DNA of 64,000 nucleotides from RPQJ01 sp963712815 (GCA_963712815.1 CAVQJL010000007.1:62001-126000), one strand, 5' to 3'; positions 1 through 9,463 are shown, counted from the first letter of the stretch. The notes: generated by a model from the letters alone, not told the origin. Made by a program: numbers and translations.

Positions 1-1690
1 CGCGCATGCTGGTCCACCGCCACACGCGGCTCGGACCAGCCCGAAGGCGCGCGCGCCCCGGGATCCCGTCGAGCAGCGGACTCGGCAGCAGCGGAGCATC
101 GTCCTCGATCTCGGGAACGCTCAGGATCACTTCCGGCGCGCTCGCAAGCAGGCGGTCGAATACGCGCGCGGGTCTCCTGCGCCGCGAGTGTCGGCCGACG
201 CACGCGGCAGCCCGTTGACGCGCCTGTGCATCGCGAGGCAGGAACGGATCGGGCGCGGCCGGCGAGGGCCAGGCCGTCGCGTCCAGGCCGCAGACCCAGA
301 GGGCGTCGAAATGCATGCCGGCGCAGGTCTCGGGCATCGATCACCAGCAAGCGGAGCTCGCAGCTCCTGCGGCTCGAACAACACCCGGCCAGCCATCTCG
401 CGCAGCATCCCGACGGCCTCGGCACGCGACACTCGACCGGTGAATTCGTCGCAGGCCCCGAGTTCGGCAGACCAGCGATCGCCAGCGCTGTTCCGCCTGG
501 AACTCCGTGCCATCCGTACCAGACCCCGGCCAGCCCGCTGCCGACAGGATTCTAAAAACATAGTTAGAGCAATTACTTGGGATACTCTTCCTCAGGCCAG
601 GTCGATAAGACTGCCTGCCCTGCCACCAGACAATTGCCAAGCACCGGACAGTCACGCTCGGTGGCCATTCGCGCCAGCGCCGGGAGCCCGAGACCGGGGC
701 CCTCGAAACGGCGGATTCGGGCGTCGAGGCACGCCCGGGCGGCAGCCTTCCTCGGCCGCGCCGGCGGTGAAGGCATTTCGCAACAGGCGACTCAGGACCG
801 CGAGGTCCGGTGGGCGGACAATGCAACTCGAGCAGGTCGAGTGCGGCCGCCACGACGGGCTGCTCGGCGAGGGGTCGCGACGCGGCCAGCTCGAAGGCCT
901 GCGCTTCCGGCACCGGTCCGCCGGCCAGCCCGGTTGCCGGCACGAGTACCCGCTCGATGCTGCGCCGCACCGCTTCCCGACGCCGGGCGAGTCCCGGCAC
1001 GACGACGGCCACGCGGCGGTCGCGCCGCCCGTCCAGGCGCTCCGCCGCCCAGCGCGCGGCAGCCTCGATCTCGGCGGCCGCGTCGAGGCAATCCACGCGC
1101 TCCACGCGCCCCGTGGAGCCTCCGGCCGCCACGGGCGCTGTCCGCCGCACCTCGAGGCCGGCGTCGGCCCAGCGCGTGCAGCAGCGCCTCCTGCAGCGGC
1201 GTCAGCTGGTCGAATCCGACGATCTCGAGCCCGGGCTCGGCGGCCACCGCGTGCACACGCGACTGCGCCGAGGCGCATCCATCCAGCTGCGCGACGTCGA
1301 GCAGGCTTGCGGTAGCGCCGGCACCAGCGGGAAATGCGTCCGTCTCCGGCGGATTCGTCGTCGTCGAGCGCCTCGAGCGGCAGACCGGAAGTCGTGCAGG
1401 TCGACGCCACGACTGGACGCGGCGCGCGCGACGCCGGCCGGCGACACCAGCGGATGCGACTCCGGGTCGTCGCGAACGATGCGTGCCCAGAGCAGTTGGG
1501 ACGCGCTAGACCGGCAACCAGCGGCCGTCGAGCCGGCCGGCCTGCCGGTCGAGCGCGAACATGCGCTCGATCAGGTCGTCCCAGGTGACGATGTCGGGCG
1601 TCGTCCCAGACCTCGAGGCCCGGCGCGATGCAGTCCGCGTCGTGCCGCGCACGCAGGTCATGTGCGAGGCGCCGCGTCGGCGTGACGCGC
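1..1690 (-). pseudogene. AddB/PD-(D/E)XK-type 'probable DNA repair protein', multiply frameshifted, 3' end outside window
   Basis: Read on the minus strand, pieces of one protein appear in alternating frames: an N-terminal part with LTRVTPTRRLAHDLRARHDA, then LLWARIVRDDPESHPLVSPAG, then EPGLEIVGFDQLTPLQEALL, then RVAVVVPGLARRREAVRRSI, then FEGPGLGLPALARMA, and finally CDEFTGRVSRAEAVGMLREM. This order and wording match the family of AddB-like helicase/nuclease paralogues annotated as probable DNA repair proteins in Gammaproteobacteria. At least six frame changes occur in about 1.7 kb, and the C-terminal nuclease part lies beyond the window edge. The neighbouring aminotransferase and CoA transferase also carry indels, so poor sequence at a contig end is as likely as true gene decay. 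The family call rests on remembered motifs. Confidence 0.55.
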
Positions 1691-3016
1691 GTCAGGCTGA
1701 CGAGCGGGTCGGCTGCGGCGCGGCCGTGTCAGCTGTGCGGCGACAGCGTCGACCACTCGCAGCGCCGGGTTCGGCCGCGTCGCCGGCTGGTCGCCGGCCG
1801 CGTAGTTGCCGAGCAGTTCCTCGATGCGGGCGAAGACCTCGCCGATGCACCTGCGGATCGGGCAGGTTGGTGATCCGGAAGTGGTTGCGGTACGGGCACG
1901 TTGAAGCTCGAGCCCGGCGCCACCAGCACGTGCTTGTGCTCGAGCAGGTCGAGCGCGAACTGCTGGTCGTCGAATTCCGGCAGCACGTCGGTCTGCACGC
2001 CGACGAAGGCGTACATCGCGCCCATCGGCGGCGCGAGGTGCAGGTAGCGGCTGCGCTGCACCGCCTCGAGGATCGCCTTGCGCGACTCGTACAGGCGACC
2101 GCCGGGCGTCAGCAGCTCGCGGATGCTCTGGTAGCCGCCGAGGGCAGTCTGCACGGCCCACTGGCCCGGCACGTTGCTGCACAGGCGCAGCGACGACAGC
2201 AGCTCGAGCGCCGAGAGGTAGTCGCGCGCGTGCTCGACGTCGCCCGAGAACACCGCCCAGCCGACGCGGTAGCCGCAGGCGCGGTAGACCTTCGAGAGGC
2301 CGCTCAGCGTGCCGCACAGCGTCTGGTGCACGAGCGTCGCCATCGGCACGAACTCGGCGTCGTCGTAGGTCATCTGGTCGTAGATCTCGTCGGCCAGCAC
2401 CACCAGGTGGTACTTCTCGGCGATGCGCGCGATGGCCTCGAGCACCGGCGCGCGGATAGACGGCGCCGGTCGGGTTGTTGGGGTTGATCACGACGATGGC
2501 GCGCGTGCGCTTCGTGATCAGCGACTCGATCTCGTCCGGGTCGGGCACGAAGCCGCGCTCGGGCCGGCACGGGTAGTGCACCGCCCGGCCGCGGTTCAGG
2601 TTGACCGCCGCGGTCCACAGCGGGTAGTCGGGGCTCGGCACCAGCACCTCCTCGTCGGCCGCGAGCAGCGCGCGCAGTGTCAGGTCGATCAGCTCGCTGA
2701 CGCCGTTGCCGATGAAGACGTCGTCGGCCGTGACGCCGCGCACGCCGCGCTCCTGCTGCTGCATCACCACGGCTTCGCGCGCCGGGAAGATGCCCTTCTG
2801 GTGGCAGTAGCCCTCCGCCGAGCGGAGGTTCTCGATCATCGCGAGGCGCATCGTCTCGGGCGTGCGGAAACCGAAGGCGCCCGGGTTGCCGATGTTGAGC
2901 GAGATGATCTCGTAGCCCATGCGCTCCATTTCCTGGGCACGGCGATCGAGTCGCCCGCGGATCTCGTAGCGGACGTTGGCGAGGCTCGGGCTCGATCGGA
3001 TGGTGCGCGTCGGCAT
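1658..3016 (-). CDS. AlaA-like pyridoxal-phosphate aminotransferase (frameshifted)
   Basis: Class I/II PLP aminotransferase resembling AlaA (glutamate-pyruvate transaminase). The N-terminal half starts at ATG 3016 with the typical YEIRGRLDRRAQEMERMGYE and NIGNPGAFGF motifs and continues through VLVPSPDYPLWTAA and the NPNNPTGA loop. The frame then changes near 2448 (an extra G fits), continuing with VLADEIYDQMTYDD and the PLP-lysine region GLSKVYRACGYRVGW. Two further one-base shifts near 1890 and 1850 are needed to read SFNVPYRNHFRITNLPDPQ and then IGEVFARIEELLGNY. With three extra bases removed the protein is full length, so sequence error is more likely than inactivation. The exact C terminus is uncertain. 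The CoA transferase gene lies 67 bases upstream. Confidence 0.75.
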   Translation of the reverse strand: MPTRTIRSSPSLANVRYEIRGRLDRRAQEMERMGYEIISLNIGNPGAFGFRTPETMRLAMIENLRSAEGYCHQKGIFPAREAVVMQQQERGVRGVTADDVFIGNGVSELIDLTLRALLAADEEVLVPSPDYPLWTAAVNLNRGRAVHYPCRPERGFVPDPDEIESLITKRTRAIVVINPNNPTGAVYPRAGARGHRAHRREVPPGGAGRRDLRPDDLRRRRVRADGDARAPDAVRHAERPLEGLPRLRLPRRLGGVLGRRRARARLPLGARAAVVAAPVQQRAGPVGRADCPRRLPEHPRAADARRSPVRVAQGDPRGGAAQPLPAPRAADGRDVRLRRRADRRAAGIRRPAVRARPARAQARAGGAGLELQRARTATTSGSPTCPIRRCIGEVFARIEELLGNYAAGDQPATRPNPALRVVDAVAAQLTRPRRSRPARQPDARHADAAPRT

Positions 3017-3083
3017 GAGGGAACTCGGCAGTCTTAACCGCGCAAATTATGGACCGCCCGACCGCGCCTGCACAGGACGGGCT

Positions 3084-4311
3084 TCACGCGATCACCCCGC
3101 GGGCCGCGAGGCCGGCGAGCGCCGCGGCGTCGAGCCCGAGCCTTGCCTCGAGTTCCGCGGCCGTGTCGGCCCCGAGCGGCGGCGGCGCGCAGCCGTACTC
3201 GAGGGCCGAGCGGGAGAAGCGCACCGGGTTGCGCACGCCCGGGACCGTGCCCGCCAGCGGATGCGGCAGGTCGAGCCGCAGGCCGCGATGACGCACCTGC
3301 GGCTCGTCGAACACCCGGGCGAGATCGTTGATCGGGCCGGAGGGCACCCGGGCGGCATGGAGCACGTCGAGCCACTCCTGCGTGGTTCGTGCGCGCATCA
3401 GCCCGGCCACCGCCGCCACCAGTTCCACCCGTTGCGCGACGCGGTCTGCGTTGGTCGCGTAACGCGGATCGGCGCCGAGATCGGGGGCGCCGGCGGCCGC
3501 GCAGAAGCGTGCGAACTGTGCGTCGTTTCCCACCGCGAGCATCAGGTGACCATCCGCTGTCGCGAACGCCTGGTACGGCACGATGTTCGGGTGCGCCGTG
3601 CCCTGCCGCCGCGGTGCGCTGGCCGGTGACGAGGTAGTTCAGGTTCTGGTTTGCGAGCCAGGCAACCTGCGTGTCGAGCAGCGACAGGTCGATGTACTGG
3701 CCCTGGCCGGAGCGATCACGCTCGTGCAGCGCTGCCAGGACGGCCGACACCGCATACATGCCGCACATCAGGTCGGCCACGGCCACGCCCACTTTCTGCG
3801 GTCCCGCACCCGGCTCGCCGTCCGGCACGCCGGTGAGGCTCATCAGGCCGCCCATCGCCTGGATCATGGCGTCGTAGCCGGGCTTGGCGGCATCGGGGCC
3901 GTCCTGGCCGAAGGCGGAGATCGACAGGTAGACGAGGCCCGGGTTGTCCGCGGCAAGATCCGCATAGGACAGTCCGTGGCGCGCCAGGCCGCCGACCTTG
4001 AAGTTCTCGACCAACACGTCGGCACGCGCCGCCAGCTGCCGTACGAGGGCCCGGCCCTCCGGCCGGCTGAAATCGATGGCGAGCGAGCGCTTGCCGCGAT
4101 TGGCCGCCAGGTAGTACGCGGACTCGCCGGTCTCGTTGCCCGCGGCATCGCGCAGGTACGGTGGTCCCCAGCGGCGCGTGTCGTCGCCGCCATGCGGATG
4201 CTCGACCTTCAGCACCTCGGCGCCGAAGTCTGCCAGCACCTGCGTGGCCCAGGGGCCCGCCAGGATGCGGCTCAGGTCGAGCACCACGATGCCCTGCAGC
4301 GGACCGGCCAT
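3084..4311 (-). CDS. CaiB/BaiF-family CoA transferase (one frameshift)
   Basis: Class III CoA transferase or racemase family, acting on acyl-CoA thioesters in the cytoplasm. The N-terminal part opens MAGPLQGIVVLDLSRILAGP and includes the family hallmarks ADVLVENFKVGG and KPGYDAMIQAMGG, in which the Asp is the expected acyl-accepting residue. A one-base shift near 3615, just after NQNLNYLVTGQR, moves the frame to one reading HPNIVPYQAFATADGHLML and running to the stop at 3084. Removing one base restores a protein of about 409 residues, the usual family size. The substrate cannot be told from sequence; formyl-CoA transferase, succinyl-CoA:carboxylate and racemase activities all occur in the family. 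Confidence 0.8.
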
Positions 4312-4426
4312 TCACATCCCCTGTCGGCGAAATCGGATAGTCCACGCCACGCGCGTCGTCCGCACGCCGCTCGATGCTGAAAAGAACCCGGACAGCGGAC
4401 CGGGCACCGGCCCCGCCCCGGCGCGG

Positions 4427-5416
4427 CTATTTGCGCGGCGCCCGCCTCTTGCGGCCGCCACCGGGTGGACGGCTCGCGCCGTGCCTGTGATCGACGTCGC
4501 CGCCCTCGTGGTGGTGCCAGATCCTCTCGCCCTTCTCGTCGTAGTGGGCGTGCGGGAACTCGAAATCGGCCGGGTGGTTGTGGTCGCCGGTCTCGATCCA
4601 TCGGTACAGCTCGGGCTTCCACGCCAGCATGCGCGCCCCGGCCCGCTCGCGGTTCTCCTCGAGCGTCGCCCACGGGTTGAAGTGGAAGTGGTTGTAGAGC
4701 TGGCTGTCGGTACGGCCGAGGGCGAGCGTGCCGAGCTTGCACTGGAAGGCACCGTGGCTGATGTACGGAGGCCGCCAGAAATACCCGCCCGTGGGCAGCT
4801 CGCCGAACTGCATCATCCAGGAGGTGCCCCAGATGTGGTACGCCTCCTCCGCGCAGTCGTGGTAGGAGATGTTGTCCTGCCAGAAATTGGGCGTCATGCA
4901 GTAGAGGAAGGTGAACGCCTGCGTGCGCTCGTCGAACTTCAGCACCTTCACGAGGCAGCCCGGCGCCGTGGCCGGGAAGAAATTGGTCGAGGACCACTGC
5001 ATGTCGTCGTAGGCGTTGACCTTGATGAGCTTGTGCCGCTCGGCGAGCGGGTGGTCTTCGTCCGACTCGACGAACGACGGCTCGCCGTGGTTGTAGAACA
5101 GCAGGCCCGTGATGCCGCGCGGCATCTTCATCGCCGGCAGGCTCACGCCGGCAGGCAGGCAGATGTACGTGCCGGGTCCGTGCTTCTGGCCGTCCATCTC
5201 GATGTAGCCCGTCATCACGAAGAGCTCCATCTCCGAGTAGCTCATGCCGGGCGGCAACTCGTAGCCGGGCTCGAACATCACGGTCATCGAGCAGGCGCCC
5301 GTGTCCGTGTCGAGGCTCAGCATCTTGTAGTGCATGCCCTTGGGGAACCCGGGCAGCGTCATCTTCTTGAACGGGACTTCGCGGTCGACGAAGGGTTCGA
5401 TGTGCGGTCTGGCCAT
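4427..5416 (-). CDS. double-cupin-like hypothetical protein
   Basis: A 329-residue cytoplasmic protein. It contains cupin-like beta-strand motifs such as FEPGYELPPGMSYSEMELFV and MDGQKHGPGTYICLPAG in the first half. The second half is rich in His, Trp and aromatic residues (ISYHDCAEEAYHIWG, ISHGAFQCKLGTLALG) and ends in a His/Arg/Pro-rich tail. The start at ATG 5416 is preceded by a GAGGAC ribosome-binding sequence and lies 27 bases after the small upstream gene. It resembles large cupin-domain proteins of unknown function; a metal-dependent oxygenase or isomerase role is possible but not shown. Likely the third gene of an operon with the 86-residue protein and the His-rich transporter. Confidence 0.6.
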   Translation of the reverse strand: MARPHIEPFVDREVPFKKMTLPGFPKGMHYKMLSLDTDTGACSMTVMFEPGYELPPGMSYSEMELFVMTGYIEMDGQKHGPGTYICLPAGVSLPAMKMPRGITGLLFYNHGEPSFVESDEDHPLAERHKLIKVNAYDDMQWSSTNFFPATAPGCLVKVLKFDERTQAFTFLYCMTPNFWQDNISYHDCAEEAYHIWGTSWMMQFGELPTGGYFWRPPYISHGAFQCKLGTLALGRTDSQLYNHFHFNPWATLEENRERAGARMLAWKPELYRWIETGDHNHPADFEFPHAHYDEKGERIWHHHEGGDVDHRHGASRPPGGGRKRRAPRK

Positions 5417-5442
5417 GGAACTGTCCTCGAGGCGGCTTGGGC

Positions 5443-5703
5443 TCAGTAGACGACCTTGAACTTGCGCTTGGGCCGCTTCGGGATCTCCTCGGGCTTGATC
5501 TTGCGCAGCATGTTGAAGTGGACGTTGTAGCCGCGGGTCTGGATCCGCTCGAGGAACGCCTCGATCCACTTGTCCCGCTGGCTGGCGATCGTCACGTTCA
5601 TCTCGTGCTCGATCTTCCTGTACCGGGCTTTCTGCTCCGCGATCTCCTTCTTGAGCCAGGCCTGCGCTTCCCGGCTGCGCTCGTGCTTGATCAGGTCGGG
5701 CAT
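5443..5703 (-). CDS. 86-residue basic hypothetical protein
   Basis: Small soluble protein without a signal peptide. Its first two thirds are predicted helical and highly charged (EAQAWLKKEIAEQKARYRKI), and the last 15 residues are strongly basic (PKRPKRKFKVVY at the end). It sits 12 bases after the transporter stop and 26 bases before the cupin start, so it is almost certainly co-transcribed with both. I do not recognise the family. The conserved-looking spacing and clean start support a real gene. Confidence 0.55.
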   Translation of the reverse strand: MPDLIKHERSREAQAWLKKEIAEQKARYRKIEHEMNVTIASQRDKWIEAFLERIQTRGYNVHFNMLRKIKPEEIPKRPKRKFKVVY

Positions 5704-5715
5704 TGCTCCCCCAGT

Positions 5716-6474
5716 TCAGAGTCCCAGGAACACGATCCCCAGCCCGCACAGGCTGAGGGCGGCGCCGGCCAGCGCATGCGAGTACCGCTCGGCGGTGTCG
5801 AGGGGCAGGCGCTTGAGGCCGCGGCATGCAAGATAAACCACTCCCAGCATCGTGGCGATAGTCGCCGCGCCGAAGGCGAGCACCACCGCGACCGTCCCCC
5901 ACACGCTGTGCTGCGAGGCGGGATACATCAGCACCGGGATCAGCGGTTCGCAGGGACCGAGCACGAAGATCACGAACAGCGCCCACGGCGTGACGCTGCG
6001 GGCGTTACCCGCGCTCGCGCGAGGATGCGGATGCGGGTGCGAGTGCGGACGCAGCGGCACGTGCGGGTGCAGGTGCGGCCCCTCGTGGTCGTGCTTGTGC
6101 TCGTGGAACAGGCCGTCGCCGTGCACGTGCGCGTGGGTGTGCGGCCGCGCCCGCCAGGCCTTCTTGAGGCCCCATGCGAGGTAGGCGAGCCCGAAGCCGG
6201 TCAGCAGCCACGCGGCAGTGTCGCCCCGCACGCCCTCCAGCCACTCGAGCTTGTGCAGCGACACGCCGATCGCGATCCCGACGAATCCGATCGCGACCGA
6301 CCCGAGCACGTGGCCGACCCCGCAGAGGCTCGTGATCCACAGCGTCTTGCGCGTGCTCCAGCGGCGCGCCGCACCCATGGCGACGAAGGGCACGTAGTGG
6401 TCCGGCCCGAGGAGCGTGTGGATGAAACCGATCGAGGCGGCGGTGAGGATCAGCAGTCCAAGGTCGACGGTCAT
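5716..6474 (-). CDS. His-rich TauE/UreH/NicO-like membrane transporter
   Basis: A 252-residue integral membrane protein with about six hydrophobic segments. It begins with a half containing HTLLGPDHYVPFVAMG, resembling the His/Asp metal motif of nickel/cobalt (RcnA/NicO, UreH) and TauE-type carriers. A cytoplasmic or periplasmic loop at about residues 111-155 holds more than fifteen histidines alternating with Pro and Gly (for example HTHAHVHGDGLFHEHKHDHE), as in metal-efflux carriers. The second half repeats the topology with LGPCEPLIPVLMYPA. ATG 6474 is chosen over an upstream in-frame start at 6534, whose extra residues are not membrane-like. Function as a divalent-metal transporter is inferred from the His loop; substrate unknown. 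Confidence 0.65.
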   Translation of the reverse strand: MTVDLGLLILTAASIGFIHTLLGPDHYVPFVAMGAARRWSTRKTLWITSLCGVGHVLGSVAIGFVGIAIGVSLHKLEWLEGVRGDTAAWLLTGFGLAYLAWGLKKAWRARPHTHAHVHGDGLFHEHKHDHEGPHLHPHVPLRPHSHPHPHPRASAGNARSVTPWALFVIFVLGPCEPLIPVLMYPASQHSVWGTVAVVLAFGAATIATMLGVVYLACRGLKRLPLDTAERYSHALAGAALSLCGLGIVFLGL

Positions 6475-6589
6475 GCCCGTGCAGCCCCTGTCGTATGCAC
6501 AATTGCCGCAAAGGTAATCACAACGGCGGCGCATGGGACAAGACCGGCAAAGACCTATGCCGGGCGCGCTGTTCTAAGATCGCGCCGTC

Positions 6590-7531
6590 GTGCCATGCGC
6601 GAGGTTCACGATGCTGAGCGCCATCGTCGCGGTCACCCTGCTCGTCCCGGACGTGGGCGCCGCGGAGCGGGCCTACCAGCAGTCCCTGCACTACCAGACC
6701 GTGCAGCGGGGCCACGTCGCACCCGAACAGGCCAGGAGCTGGGGCGCGCCGGCGCTGGCCGGGCGCCGATACGCGCTCCTGCAGCCCATGAGCCGCGAGC
6801 CCGTGTACCTGCGCATGGTCGAGACCGATGCGTCGGCGGCGCCCGCAATGAAGACGCTGGGCTGGAACGCCACCGAGATCCTGGTTGAGGACCCCACCCT
6901 GCTCGAGCCGCAGCTGCAGGACTCTCCGTTTCGCGTCATCGGGCCGCCGGAACCGCTCGAGATCAACCCGGCGGTAGTGGCGATGCAGGCACTCGGACCA
7001 GCCGGCGAACTCCTCTATTTCACGCGCATGCCTGCCGGCCAGTCGAAGTTCGGCCTCGGCAGTGCCACGAGCTTCGTGGATCGCGTCTTCATCGTGGTGG
7101 TCGGCGCACGCGACGTCCGGCGCACGCTCGACTTCTACGCCACGACCTTCGGTCTGCCCGTCACCGATCCCGTCCCTTCGCGTGTCCGGATCCTGGCCGA
7201 TGCCTGGCGCCTGCCGCCCGCACAGCCGTTCATGCTCGGCATCGCCCGACTGCCGGATCGCTTCCTGGTGGAGGTTGACCAGTATCCCGCCGGTGCCGGG
7301 ACCCGCGGGGCCGCGGCAGGCGAACTGCCGGCGGGCATGGCCATGGTGTCCTTTGCGGTCGCCTCGCTCGAGCCGTTCCTGGCGCGGCTCGTGGCCCCGC
7401 CGGGCCCGCTGCAGGGCGCACCCTACGAGGGCCGCCGCGCCGGCGTGTTGCGGGGCCCGAACGGCGAGCACATCGAGCTCATCGAATTCAGCCCGCCGGT
7501 GACCGGGCCCGTCCGTGGTGACACGCCGTGA
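6590..7531 (+). CDS. secreted VOC-fold (glyoxalase-like) protein
   Basis: A 313-residue protein starting at GTG 6590, or at ATG 6611 if the signal peptide is short. The N terminus MLSAIVAVTLLVPDVGAAE looks like a Sec signal peptide cleaved near AAE. The C-terminal half (about residues 160-305) has a vicinal-oxygen-chelate pattern: DVRRTLDFYATTFGLPVTDP followed much later by GVLRGPNGEHIELIEF, with a metal-ligand-type Glu near the end. The N-terminal half shows a weaker similar arrangement with ILVEDPTLLE. VOC proteins include glyoxalases, extradiol dioxygenases and bleomycin-resistance proteins; an exported one is less common. Its 3' end overlaps the convergent oppF gene by 44 bases. Confidence 0.65.
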   Translation: MPCARFTMLSAIVAVTLLVPDVGAAERAYQQSLHYQTVQRGHVAPEQARSWGAPALAGRRYALLQPMSREPVYLRMVETDASAAPAMKTLGWNATEILVEDPTLLEPQLQDSPFRVIGPPEPLEINPAVVAMQALGPAGELLYFTRMPAGQSKFGLGSATSFVDRVFIVVVGARDVRRTLDFYATTFGLPVTDPVPSRVRILADAWRLPPAQPFMLGIARLPDRFLVEVDQYPAGAGTRGAAAGELPAGMAMVSFAVASLEPFLARLVAPPGPLQGAPYEGRRAGVLRGPNGEHIELIEFSPPVTGPVRGDTP

Positions 7532-8483
7532 GATGCCCGTCTCCCCCGTCCACGAGGCGCGGCGCCTGCTCCCGACAGCCCTCGTCCGCGAGCGGACAGC
7601 GCAACCGGTAGGCGCAGCCGTCGTCCGCAACGGTCTCCGCCGCGACCGCAGCGTCCGGTTCCGGGACCGCGCTCGGACGGTGCGCGGCCGGATCCGGATC
7701 GGGTACCGCGGCTAAGAGTGCGCGCGTGTAGGGATGGCGCGGGGCGGCGAAGATCGCCGCGGCCGTCGCCCGCTCGACCACGCGGCCGTGGTAAAGCACC
7801 GCGACCTCGTCGCACAGGTGGCGCACCACCGCGAGGTTGTGGCTGATGAACAGCAGCGCCAGTCCGCGACGCCGGCGCAGGTCCCCGAGCAGGTTGACGA
7901 TCTGCGCCTGCACCGACACGTCGAGCGCACTGACCGCCTCGTCGCAGACCAGCAGCTTCGGCTGCCCGACCAGGGCGCGCGCGATGGCGGCGCGCTGGCA
8001 CTGGCCCCCGCTCAACTCGTGCGGATAGCGTGCGCGCAGCGCGGGGTCGAGGCCGACCTCCGCGAGGATCGATCCGACGCGCGCATCGGCCGCTGCGCGC
8101 CGCTGCGGACCCTCGAGCGCCTCCAGTGCCTCCGTCACGCTCGCGCCGATGCTCATGCGCGGATCGAGGCTGCCGACGGGATCCTGGAACACGACCTGCA
8201 ACTCGCGACGCATGCGCCGCAGGCCCGCCGCGTCGTCGTGCCGAATCGCCTTCCCGCGCCACTCGATCGTGCCTGCCTGCGGTGCAACCAGCGCAAGGAT
8301 CGCCCGTGCCAGCGTGGACTTGCCGCAGCCCGATTCGCCGACGAGGCCGACCGCACGGCCCGCCTCGATCTCGAGATCCACCCCGTCGACGGCGGTGTGC
8401 CAACGGCGTGAGCCGACGAGGCGAGCACGCCGCAGGGGATAGCGCACGGTGAGCTGCCGTACGCGCAGCAGCGTCTCGCTCAC
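7488..8483 (-). CDS. oppF: oligopeptide/dipeptide ABC transporter ATP-binding protein OppF-like
   Basis: A 331-residue ATPase. Walker A is in GLVGESGCGKSTLARAILAL, the signature is ELSGGQCQRAAIARALVGQP, Walker B is LLVCDEAVSALDVSVQAQIV and the switch His is in LLFISHNLAVV. The peptide-transporter C-terminal extension carries the Cys-containing motif GCAYRLRCPLADEGC, typical of the OppD/DppD family. GTG 8483 is the start because it overlaps the oppD stop as GTGA, indicating translational coupling. It powers uptake together with OppD and the permeases OppB and OppC. Confidence 0.85.
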   Translation of the reverse strand: MSETLLRVRQLTVRYPLRRARLVGSRRWHTAVDGVDLEIEAGRAVGLVGESGCGKSTLARAILALVAPQAGTIEWRGKAIRHDDAAGLRRMRRELQVVFQDPVGSLDPRMSIGASVTEALEALEGPQRRAAADARVGSILAEVGLDPALRARYPHELSGGQCQRAAIARALVGQPKLLVCDEAVSALDVSVQAQIVNLLGDLRRRRGLALLFISHNLAVVRHLCDEVAVLYHGRVVERATAAAIFAAPRHPYTRALLAAVPDPDPAAHRPSAVPEPDAAVAAETVADDGCAYRLRCPLADEGCREQAPRLVDGGDGHLTACHHGRARSPAG

Positions 8484-9463
8484 GTCGCCACCCCGGGCGG
8501 CAGGTGCACCGCGTGACAGGCCACGCTGCGTCCAGCGCGTGCTTCGAGTGGCGGTCGACGGCGATTGCAGGTCTCGAGCACGGCCGGGCAGCGCGGCGCA
8601 AACGCGCAGCCGTCCGGCTCCGCACCGGGCGCGGGCGGCTGGCCCTCGATGCCGGCGAGACGGGCGGCGAGCGGCGTGTCGAGCCGGGGAACCGAGGCGA
8701 GCAGTGCGGCCGTGTACGGGTGCGCCGGTGCCGCGAACAGTTCCCGCACCGGTGCGGTCTCGACCACGCGCCCCGCGTACATCACCGCGACGCGATCGGC
8801 GATGCCCGCCACCACGCCCATGTCGTGCGTGACGAGCACCACGGCGAGGCCGCCATCGCGCGCCTCGCGCAGGACCTCGATCACCTGCGCCTGCACCGTC
8901 ACGTCGAGCGCCGTGGTCGGCTCGTCGGCCACCAGCAGCTCCGGGCGCGTCATCAGCGCCATGGCGATCGCCGCGCGCTGGCGCTGGCCGCCCGACAGCT
9001 CGTGCGGATACTGGCGAAGTCGCAGCGCGGGATCGGGCATCCGGACGTCCCGCAGCACCTCGAGGCTGCGCTGCTGCGCGCCGGCCGCGTCCAGCAACCC
9101 GCGGTCGAGTGCGACCTCGGCGAGCTGACGGCCGATCGTGAGGTGCGGGGTCAGTGCGTTCATGGGGTCCTGGAAAACGAGGGCCAGCCGCGTGCCGAGC
9201 ACGGCACGCCGCGCCGCGGCGTCGGACCCCATGAGTTCCCGGCCATCGAAACGCGCCGAGCCGCTCGCGACGCCGCCCGATGCCAGCAGGCCGAGGCAAC
9301 CGAGGAACAGCTGGCTCTTGCCGGAACCGGACTCGCCCACGACCGCGAGGCACTCGCCGCGGCGAACCTCGAGCGAAACCTCGCGCACGGCGCTGACGCG
9401 CCCTCGCGGCGTCGCGAACTGCACCGCGAGGTCGCGAACCGTGAACAACGCCTCGGCAGCCAT
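8480..9463 (-). CDS. oppD: oligopeptide/dipeptide ABC transporter ATP-binding protein OppD-like
   Basis: A 327-residue ATPase paired with OppF. Walker A reads VVGESGSGKSQLFLGCLG, the ABC signature ELSGGQRQRAAIAMALM, Walker B ELLVADEPTTALDVTVQAQV and the switch VTHDMGVVAGI. The C-terminal oligopeptide domain includes GCAFAPRCPAVLETC. The start at 9463 directly abuts the oppC stop and the end overlaps oppF by four bases. Family membership is clear; whether the substrate is di- or oligopeptide, or something else such as nickel, is not decidable here. Confidence 0.85.
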   Translation of the reverse strand: MAAEALFTVRDLAVQFATPRGRVSAVREVSLEVRRGECLAVVGESGSGKSQLFLGCLGLLASGGVASGSARFDGRELMGSDAAARRAVLGTRLALVFQDPMNALTPHLTIGRQLAEVALDRGLLDAAGAQQRSLEVLRDVRMPDPALRLRQYPHELSGGQRQRAAIAMALMTRPELLVADEPTTALDVTVQAQVIEVLREARDGGLAVVLVTHDMGVVAGIADRVAVMYAGRVVETAPVRELFAAPAHPYTAALLASVPRLDTPLAARLAGIEGQPPAPGAEPDGCAFAPRCPAVLETCNRRRPPLEARAGRSVACHAVHLPPGVAT

